Below, one piece after another: positions 55,876 through 64,000 of a stretch of DNA of 64,000 nucleotides. A model generated the notes under the pieces. It was not told where the DNA came from. It saw only the letters and a list, made by a program, of their open reading frames with translations, and searched no databases. This DNA comes from Cryptomeria japonica (Eukaryota > Streptophyta > Pinopsida > Cupressales > Cupressaceae), in contig NC_081414.1 in NCBI RefSeq assembly GCF_030272615.1, positions 338,688,502-338,752,501 on the forward strand, written 5' to 3'. The stretch's first letter is position 1. The number at the start of each line of letters is the position of its first letter. Made by a program: the position numbers and the translations under genes.

Positions 55876-57054
55876 TTAGAATTTACTCTTATCACCAGTC
55901 ATATGATGTGAGCAACTAGAATCAATGATCCATTCATCCTTATCTTCAATTTTAGCTACTAGGGCCTGCTCTACCGGTTGAATAGTAGATGTCGGTTGAT
56001 CTTTTGTTATAGCAACAAAATCCCATCCATTGTCTATCGGTTCCTCATTAGAATCATCAGTAACTCCTTCATCAATATAGTACCATGATTTGTCTCTATT
56101 CTTTTTAATTTTGTATCTCTGATATTCAGGGCTAGGCTTATATGTCCTTTTAGCTTCTTCTTTCAATCTTGCATGTCTATCAGGACACCTAGATGCCATA
56201 TGACCAATCTTATTGCAGTTAAAACATTTAAATGGTGCTTTACCTTCATACTTACTTCCAACTAGACCTTTAGGCATTTTCCTTGCAAATAGTGCTTCAA
56301 GCTCTTCCAGTTCTTCATTCTCCTTTCTAATTTCTTCAAGTTCTCTTGCATAAAAGGCTTTCCAATTAGATTTCTTAGATGATGATGATGTTGCAGATGA
56401 TGATATGCCTTGAAAGCTAAATCTATCTTAATAGTAGCAACATGACCAAATTCCTCAAATTCAAAAGATGAAAGTTTTCCAACCAAAGTGTCTCTAGATA
56501 CTGATGTATTAGGCATTGTTCTCAATTCATTTATAACAGTAACTTTCATTTTATATGATGATGGAAAAGCTCTTAAAACTTTAGAAACAATTTCATCTTC
56601 ACTTAAGGTTCCCCCACAACATTGTATACCCAAAACAATTTTATTTACTCTTTCCATAAAAGCAGAAATCCTTTCATCTTCTTCCATTTTCAGATTTTCA
56701 TACCTGACCCAGAAGAATTCCAGTTTGGCAATTTTGACTGTGGTATCACCTTAATTCAATGTTTCTAATTTGTCCCAAATAGCTTTAGCAGTAGATGTGT
56801 CTAATAATCCCATGATTTTGCTGATCTAACAATGCGCTCAAAAGTGCTTCTCTTGCTTTGCAATCATTTTCCTCATCTTTAGCCAAGGTTGGTGGAATAG
56901 GTTGACCTTGAGTAGGAACAACATAGCCATTCTTTGTAACATCCCATATGTCCTTCCCAATGCAATTCAAATGTGTTTCCATTCTGATCTTACATATGCC
57001 ATAATTAGTTCCATCAAGCTTTAGACTGTCCTTCCTAAAATAGTTAGAAGACAT
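55876..57054 (-). pseudogene. copia gag and protease start of element J
   Basis: Starts MSSNYFRKDSLKLDGTNYGI at 57054, 44 bases from the primer site. Pieces 57054-56785, 56687-56262 and 56277-55876 lie in two frames. The last holds the CCHC knuckle CFNCNKIGHMASRC (near 56220) and the protease start WIIDSSCSHHMTGD, where the usual DSG/DSA motif reads DSS. A 9-11-base shift near 56390-56400 involves a repeated ATCATC stretch. Confidence 0.85.
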
Positions 57055-57097
57055 TGGATCTCCTCAATTTGTTAAACTTCTGCAAAAAGAGGACTAG

Positions 57098-57109
57098 GCT
57101 CTGATAACA
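57098..57109 (-). promoter_or_regulatory. Primer-binding site of element J, one mismatch
   Basis: Minus strand TGTTATCAGAGC; the consensus is TGGTATCAGAGC. Two bases inside the right LTR. Confidence 0.85.
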
Positions 57110-57111
57110 AT

Positions 57112-58162
57112 TGTTAGGCCCAGAGGCAATTGAGAGGGGGGGTGAATTAGTTGTCCAATAAATACAAACCAAAAATAACTTAACCAAACTTAATGCTTAA
57201 TGTCGGTAAACCAAACTTTAATGCTAGTAGACAGTTTAATAGTTAATTGCAATACCAGTAAAGTTTAATGCATGAAATAGAAAGACAAATAGCATACACA
57301 ACACATAACATAGTAATTTGTACGTGGAAACCCTGTAAGGGGAAAAAACATAGTGGGAAACCTTACCCACAATTAGATGATACTACTGCATATAGTATGT
57401 GTGTACAATATGGAGTTTGCACATGTAGAAAGGCCAACTGCATAGAGCTCACTGCTTAATCACAAAATGGGAGTCACACTAACTACAATTGGATGGTTAA
57501 ATCCAATGATAATGTACTGCTCAGAATAGCATCTTCATATGCTGGATTCAGTACTAGTTAAGCTCTAATTTGCCTTCTTCAAACCTTCCTTCAATCTTGA
57601 ATGATGTCTACATGTATAGCTTTGCTTATATTTGCATATACCTTATTACAATTCTTTTTCCAATCCTATATCAATCTCATAAATCATATCTTACATTTAT
57701 ACCATAATGTAAGACCAAATGAGTAGGTCATCTCACTTAAAGATATTACTATAAAATTAATTACAAATGAATCAATATGCGATGCATGATATCGTATTAA
57801 TGCATTTACAATAATAATAAATCATCTTCATGACATGTTGTGCTGATTTGGAATAGATATGCTTGCCGGTCCATAACCTAGACCTATTTGCCGGTAACAT
57901 AAAATTTGCAAACCTGATTAGATCAATGAATAAATCACCAAAACCAAGTGTCCAAACAATGTTTTCAACATAACCAAGTAATCTCCAAGTCATTCCAAGT
58001 GTCGGTGAATAATATAACCTGTCGTTGAACTAGATACCAGTGACTGTGCATAAGTCACTAAACATGCTGGCGAACATAACCAAAGATCTCCAAGTGTTGA
58101 TAAGTGTTGACAAGTGTTGACATCAATGACAAAACTATATCAACATATCCAAAATACCAACA
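57112..58162 (-). repeat. 5' LTR of element J
   Basis: 1051 bp, TGTTAGGCCCAG to ATACCAACA. Differs from the left LTR at many sites. Shorter G-run (7) in the hairpin loop. Confidence 0.9.
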
Positions 58163-58893
58163 CATTTAACTCATGGGTCTCTTCAAGCATTCATTGATTT
58201 GACCATGGTTATCCCCAATAACTCTTGCACAAGAGTTTGTCCATTGGAAAAAGACATTATTCATTGAATAAAGGCTTTATTAATTCAACTCAAGCCTAAC
58301 CTTACCTCCTAAGGTAACCTTCAAGTCATTTTAAGCTTTTAATGCTTCTTCCCTCTCCTCTCCTCTCGTGTTGATCTGGAATAGATATGCTTGCTGGTCC
58401 ATAACCTAGACCTATTTCCTGATAATAGAAAATATGCAAACCTGATTAGACCAATAAATAAATCACCAAAACCAAGTGTCCAAACAATGTCTTCGACATA
58501 ACCAAGTAATCTCCAAGTCATTCCAAGTGTCGGTGAACAATATAACCTATTGTTGAACCAGATACCAGTGACTGTGCATAAGTCACTGAACATGTCGGTG
58601 AACATAACCAAAGATCTCCAAGTGTTGATAAGTGTTGACAAGTGTTGACATCAATGACAAAACTATATGAACATATCCAAAATACCAACACATTTAACTC
58701 ATGGGTCTCTTCAAGCATTCATTGGTTTGACCATGGTTATCCCCAATAACTCTTGCACAAGAGTTTGTCCATTGGATAAAGACATTATTCATTGAATAAA
58801 GGCTTTATTCATTCAACTCAATCCTAACCTTACCTCCTAAGGTAACCTTCAAGTCATTTTAATCATTTAATGCTTCTTCCCTCTCCTCTCAAA
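57840..58893. repeat. 528-bp tandem duplication of LTR tail plus flank
   Basis: The last 323 bp of the element J LTR together with about 205 bp of the target sequence occur twice (about 57840-58367 and 58368-58893). The copies differ at several sites. The join is CTCTCCTCTC next to GTGTTGATCTGG. Confidence 0.85.
58163..58167. repeat. Target-site duplication CATTT (element J), right
   Basis: Identical to 51459-51463; duplicated again at 58691 with the surrounding 528-bp unit. Confidence 0.85.
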
Positions 58894-59490
58894 CCATTTC
58901 ATATTGACATTTGTCATCCTGGGATTGGGTTGAAAGCCCTCACATAGATCATAAACCCATCAATCCTAACCCTTGTTGAGATTACTCAATCTCAACCATC
59001 CATTGCCCTATTTTTCCTATAAATAGAACTCATTCCTTCTTCATCCAATCCATAAATCTTGTATGCATCAAACTTATACAAATATGAGAGAGCATCTAGG
59101 AGCACTTTTCTTTGTTATTTTGGTTAAAAATTAACATATATCAATTAGATACTTTCTCATATTTAGCTTGCATTTGCATAATTAGTCATTTTTCATAATC
59201 TTGAATCTCCTCAAGACATCCATAGTAGTCTAAAAAGATGAGGGCTACACTCATGTGGAACTTGGAGAGGAGAGGAACAAGGGAGGAGCAACTATGAGCA
59301 TGCTGGAGAGCATTTGGGAGGGTTTAGTGCCTTTCCTCCATTTTTGTGTTCTGTCTATAATTTGTTTGATATCTCTCTTGATATGCATGCTTAGGATTGT
59401 AGTTTTTTTCATCTTTCATTTCTGATTGATACTACTAACACTAATGTTTGAAGCTTTGTGTTTCTAACATCCTTTTTGCAGCACATCATT

Positions 59491-59508
59491 TGGTGAACCC
59501 AATGTGAA
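59491..59508 (+). promoter_or_regulatory. Primer-binding-site-like sequence of element K
   Basis: TGGTGAACCCAATGTGAA, five bases after the LTR end CACA at 59485. Same form and spacing as at 34378 in element G. Confidence 0.6.
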
Positions 59509-59582
59509 TAATAAACGCAACCTTTTGATTAAAACAAACTAACTTTTTTGTGAAAATTTCAAATTGACACACACAAGTTGCA

Positions 59583-59900
59583 CTTTAGTGCTATTGAATG
59601 TATTTTAGCACCTTTAATAGCTGAGGATTTAGCGCTTTTGTCAGAGTTCTGGTGTTTCTATCAGAGAAGTAGTACCTTTGTCTGAGTTATAGCGCTATTG
59701 TTGGTTAAATAGCACTACTATAACTCTTTTAGCACAATTGCACTCTCTGTTTGACAGAGATTTCATTTTTTTTGACAGTTTTAATTAGTGATTTTGTCCA
59801 TCTTGTAGCATTGTTGTTGTTATTTTAGTGCCTTTTCTATTTTTTCAACGCATCTGTGTTAAAGTAGCACTTCTGTGTTTACACAAAGTAGCCTTTTTGT
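59583..59900 (+). repeat. Degenerate 20-bp repeat array in the leader of element K
   Basis: Units such as TAGCGCTTTTGTCAGAGTTC, TAGTACCTTTGTCTGAGTTA and TAGCGCTATTGTTGG recur at about 20-bp spacing from 59625 to 59750, with weaker copies to 59900. The core is like that at 34495-34614. Confidence 0.65.
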
Positions 59901-62329
59901 TACAAAGAGTAGAAAAAAATATTGTGTAACCAAGAAAATCAAAATTTTAGGCTTCTAGAAGCCCACAAAAAACCTTCTTTTTCACTAACTGTTTGGTTTT
60001 TTGTGCAGGTTTTGCTAACTTCTTGTTTTACAGGATTCGAGGAGTTAGGGATTAGAAAGTTTTTTTCTTTTTTTCTTTCTAATCTTTACTTTTAAAGTTG
60101 GATTAAAAATAATTCACTTTCCCTTTTGGACTAAAATCAACTTCATCTTTCCATTTGGACTAAAATAAACAAAATTTTCAATTTGGGCTTAAAAGGAATT
60201 TCATTTTGCAAAATTAAAAAGAACCACAAATCAAACAAACAAAATTTTCTTTCTTTTGCAAGTTAGGAACAAATTTTTCATTTTGGTGCTTAAAACAAAC
60301 AAACAACTTTCATTTCTTGCAAGGATAAAATTCACAATCAACTCTTTATTTTGCAAGTTAAAAAGAACAAACAACTTGTCCATTTTTTTTCCAAAATCAC
60401 TTTTACTTTGAGCAACGTTCTTTCAATTTCTTGGTTAGAAAACAAATCACCTTGTGAAGTTAAAAAGAACACCATGGTTGTTGGAGAAAAACTCCAAATA
60501 GCTTAAAGATCAAGTTGTGATAAACCATTTAAAAACAACAAGTGTTTTCAATGCTTGGCACACTTGTGCAAAATCTACAGAGTGGTCCCATTTCTAACAC
60601 ACACTATCCTCTCCCTTGGCTCTTGTGGTCCTTGATGCAAGAGAAAAGTGCTAGTAATGCTCAAAATTTTCTATTTCAAAGAGAGGTTTGCCAAGAGACA
60701 CATCACTCTTGGGAACTACCTTGCACAGTAAATCCTTCGAGACGCTATAGAAATCAGGTGAGCGAAATTTGTAGCCTTGAATGTAGTTGTTTCTATAGTG
60801 TAACTTGTCGAAAGGACATATGGGCCCCACCACAAGTTACAATGCTCTTAAGTGAGTCACTGCAGAATGAAATTATGTCCAAAGACATCGAACATTACTA
60901 AACACCTTTTATTATATAAGCCCACCCATTCTATTGATTGAGGATATTTGTGAAAATTTTAGTGCAAGAGCATAGATGGTTTTTATACCAAGATACTCAC
61001 CATACATATTTCCTAGAGTAAAAACATGACTTTTTGAAAAGATACTTGTAGCTTGATGAAAGTGGTGACTCCCCCATCATAGGGATCATCTATCTATTAT
61101 GCTCGCACAAAATTTAGTTTATCACATCCTTACCTGCCACATCGAGATTCATAAGGTATGTAGTACCAAAGTCGAAGAAATATCAAGATGTGGGATGAAA
61201 ATATTGCAACTGGCCATTGACCTTAGGGATAAAAAGTGTTTGAGTTGTCTTCATCTTGTGTTAGACCAGTGGAAACATAAAATACATTTACAAAGGGTAA
61301 ATAAAAGTTCATGAATGGGTTGATTTAGACCTACACCTATTTTTTTGTTGAAAAAGGGCAAGGTAATAATTGTGCTTGTGTGCTTTGTGTGTTTTCTTGT
61401 CAAAGAAATTCAAAACAATTTTAAACCAAGTATTCATCCAACAAATCTACCTCAAAACATTTAAAAAAACAAACAAACATCAACAAGTGAAACAAAGTAT
61501 CAATTTGTATGACCATCACTCACATTTTGAGAAAAGAGAGTCTTCAACAAAAGACTACATTGAAAAAAAGACAATTGAGTTCAAAGGCTCTTATCAAAAG
61601 AAGGAAGTGTTTCTATATCAATAGACAATTTTTTCTCTCACGCAAAGCCTTATTGTGCCATATGCACTTGTATCATCAAGGCAAATCCAACAAATTTGAC
61701 AAAGAGCCTTTGAAAAATAGAGCTTTTACTCAATATAGAGCCTTGGATTATCACAAAAACAAAGGAGGCAAGATCAACCCTGATTTCTTTCCAAAAATCT
61801 CTATCACATACAACATATCTCTAGGGGAACCACCAACCCCTGAGAGAGAGGAATAACTAGAAACCCCCTTTGTGACAAATTTTTTTTATGGAGGTCCATA
61901 TTCTATCCACTTTCACCTTCACACATCACAAAACCATTCAACTCTCTAAACACAAAAAGGTCTTGTCCTAAGTTCTTTTAAATATTGCTTAATTCAAACC
62001 AACAAATCACTTTTAGGGTGTCTCTACATCTAGGATTAATCATCCTAAGAGGCATTTCTACATGGGTTAAAACTAGTTTATGAGTGCATCCTCTCATTGC
62101 TAGGTAGCTTGGTTTGTAACACATCTCAAACCTTGCTATACCTTATCACATCAAAAAAAATTGAAAACACAAGAGCAATTCACAAAGAACTTTGGTAACA
62201 TCCAAACTTCAGTGTTAGAGATCCATCTTCTAAACATTTCACAAACACTTATCTTCCATAAAAAATTTCATCACCACCTCATAATCACTTTCACCAAAAA
62301 ATTTCAATAGCATGGCTTAAACAAGATGA
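59901..62329 (+). other. Leader of element K between repeat array and gag
   Basis: About 2.4 kb, first with CAAATTTT- and AAACAAACA-like low-complexity DNA (60060-60450), then short open frames. The longest (60542-60901, 119 codons) has no recognisable domain and I do not call it a gene. Long leaders are usual in Tat-type elements. Confidence 0.45.
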
Positions 62330-63640
62330 ATGAGAAGCCAACGACCAAAGATTGAAGACGAGGAGGAAGAAAACCTTGATGATTTTCAAGAGGCCATTGG
62401 AGGAGGCACAAATGATGAAAATCCTAGCACTCCAACTCCCAAAGATATAGAAAGAGCACAACACAATCCCAAGTTCAATAGACTCTTTGATGAAATCCTT
62501 AGAAACAATGCAGATGCTCAGTTTCTAAGACTTTCTCAAGAGGGTGCTAAACTACCCTCTAGCTTTTATACCGCATAGATACGATAGACATCTGAACAAC
62601 ATATTCGTAACGATGGTGGAAGAGGTAGAGATTACTTTCACTATGACCTTAATCATCAATGGCATCCTCCACCTCCTCCTCCTTCAGAAATAGACATGTT
62701 GAGACAGCAAGTAGAAAATCTCTCTCAACAACTCAATAGTGGTGTGAAGACTACTTGGTTTTCACTTAACAATATTTGTCCCTATCCTTTTTATAGGAAC
62801 ATGCATATGCCACCTTTTCTGCGAGGGTTTGAAACACCCAAGTTTAAAAAGTATAGGGGCAAAGGAGACCCTAAAGATCATGTATGAGAATTTCACTTAG
62901 CTTGTTTAGAGGTGGCCTATGAGGACACCTATCTAATGCACCTCTTTCCTCAAAGTTTGGGAGGCACAACCACGTAATGGTTTTCCCAATTACCATGTGG
63001 CATTAGAAAATTTGAGGAACTAGCTCAAAAATTCATCACTCATTATGCACATAACATAGAATGAGATGTTACCATGGTAGATTTATGGAACATCAAACAA
63101 AAACCAGGGGAGTTGTTCTTAGATTTCCTACAACGATGGAGGCAACTGTCTAGCAGACGTTCTCTTCATTTGCCTAAACAAGAACTAGTGGAAATATTCA
63201 TTTCCAACTTGAATGATGAGATGAAATTCCATTTAGACATGAAGGGCACGGAGTCCTTTGAGGAGATGATCACTCAAGGACTAAAATGTGAATGAGCCCT
63301 TATAAAAAAGGGACTTATCAAAATCTAAAATGAACCCAAAGATGGCCCTCATCCATGTTATAATAGTGATAAACCAAATTTTTTGAACAAGAACAAGAAC
63401 GTTGTCAATGACAGGATCATGGATGCACGAATAGTAAAAATTACACAACCTATGGTCAGGTTTGTAGGACAAAATCCCACTCCTAAAAACAACACCATCA
63501 CTCATCCATAAAATCAAGGTCACAATATGCCACAAGAAGAACCAAAACAAAGACAATAGAACTACAAACCAAAGTGCACATACACACCCTTAGGGGAACC
63601 CATCAAAACAATATTATGCCAATTGTTCTCTTCCAATCTT
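62330..63640 (+). pseudogene. Tat-like gypsy gag, broken
   Basis: ATG at 62330; one frame throughout with stops at 62576, 62885, 62975, 63062, 63293 and later. Acidic N-terminus (EDEEEENLDDFQEAIGGG), then Pro-rich HPPPPPSEIDMLRQQVENLS. The capsid core PKFKKYRGKGDPKDHV, CLEVAYEDTYLMHLFPQSLG, PCGIRKFEELAQKFITHYA and LWNIKQKPGELFLDFLQRWR is the typical Tat/Ogre gag pattern. No frameshift is needed up to about 63640; after that the sense is lost (TVWGKKRD), perhaps at a further insertion. Confidence 0.8.
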
Positions 63641-64000
63641 GTGACTGTGTGGGGGAAAAAGCGAGACTAGGCTAACATGTCCTAATCCTACCTTTTGTCA
63701 CACATTATGGAATACGAAAGAGCCTAGAGGTATCGCACAATTGGCTACTTCTTTTTGGTGAAAGAGAGAGCCACGGGCTACCTATTAGGGTTTCTATTCC
63801 TTTGTTGTAATTGAAAGGTAAGATTATGCAAGTTCAATTCCTAACCCTAAAATGCAAGTATGAACTAATAACAAGATTGCAGAATTGAACTTAAACAATG
63901 GAAAGCTGTAAATACAAAGATAAGACAAGAATGCCAATGCGTACCCAGAGTCAAAATCTGATTGGAAATGTTTGGGATGGGGGCACGGGCGCCACTGTCC
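63641..64000. other. Unassigned right edge, possibly the start of another insertion
   Basis: The gag reading breaks near TGTGTGGGGGAAAAAGCGAG (63646). The following sequence has a different character (TACCTATTAGGGTTTC, GGGCACGGGCGCCAC) and no gag-like coding. It may be the end of another LTR element; not provable from 350 bp. Confidence 0.35.

Larger units (their letters stand above)
51464..58162 (-). mobile_element. Ty1/copia retrotransposon, minus strand (element J)
   Basis: 6699 bp with both LTRs, primer site, gag, protease, integrase, RT, RNase H, polypurine tract and target duplications CATTT at 51459-51463 and 58163-58167. Related to element B in all proteins and better preserved: RNase H is complete. 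Still inactive because of several stops and frameshifts. Confidence 0.92.
49980..64000 (+). mobile_element. Tat-like Ty3/gypsy element, 5' part (element K)
   Basis: LTR in three pieces (about 49980-50487, 51342-51458 and from 58168 on to 59485, with a duplicated part), primer-site-like TGGTGAACCC at 59491, a 2.8-kb leader and a gag with several stops (62330 on). Taking out the nested elements gives an LTR of about 1.4 kb, similar to the 1.6 kb of element G. The gag blocks are typical of the Tat/Ogre group. The element runs off the right edge, possibly interrupted near 63650. The start is uncertain by about 15 bp. Confidence 0.65.

Noticed and set aside
60542-60901. 119-codon ORF in the leader of element K as a gene
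   Set aside because: No recognisable domain and the flanks are leader-like; one frame of this length is possible by chance.

Overview
This window looks like intergenic DNA from a large, repeat-packed plant nuclear genome, with a gymnosperm such as a conifer as my best guess. The sequence is AT-rich, I find no intact host gene, and nearly everything I can assign is LTR retrotransposon. The plant origin is supported by Ty1/copia and Ty3/gypsy proteins of plant type, primer-binding sites matching plant initiator tRNA-Met, and a plant mobile domain. The conifer guess is inference.

Layout. 1-1560: 5' end of a minus-strand LTR element with a coiled-coil ORF, inserted in the 5' LTR of a degraded plus-strand copia element (1561-8086). 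8232-15957: minus-strand element (TSD TCTTA) with coiled-coil, zinc-knuckle and unknown ORFs but no visible pol. 16924-24648: plus-strand gypsy element (TSD CAACC) with a chromodomain-like C-terminus and many stops. 25157-26373: solo LTR (TSD AAGGA) of the same family as the copia at 1561-8086. About 28440-32000 and 46340-48110: decayed minus-strand gypsy pol and gag/LTR pieces, possibly one element split by later insertions. 32766-44152: a young 11.4-kb plus-strand element (TSD CTTAT) with near-identical LTRs, a 993-codon ORF of unknown function and an antisense plant-mobile-domain ORF. 44905-about 46340: 5' part of another coiled-coil element. About 49980 to the right edge: 5' part of a Tat-like gypsy element whose LTR was later hit by an insertion now left as a solo LTR (50493-51336, TSD AACCC) and by a minus-strand copia (51464-58162, TSD CATTT).

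How the parts work together. The coiled-coil elements carry no visible polymerase, yet share the initiator-tRNA-Met primer site, polypurine sequence and LTR ends of the copia elements, so they probably depend on copia proteins. Likewise the young 11.4-kb element has no pol, but shares its primer site, its 5-nt LTR-primer spacer and a post-primer 20-bp repeat array with the Tat-like element at the right, which makes a Tat-type helper likely.

The most unusual signals are (1) the young element with its long unknown ORF and antisense plant mobile domain, and (2) a hairpin with a poly-C loop near the end of every copia-type LTR, whose stem sequence differs between families while pairing is kept. 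All coordinates of decayed pieces are approximate; similarity statements come from reading, not from alignment software.
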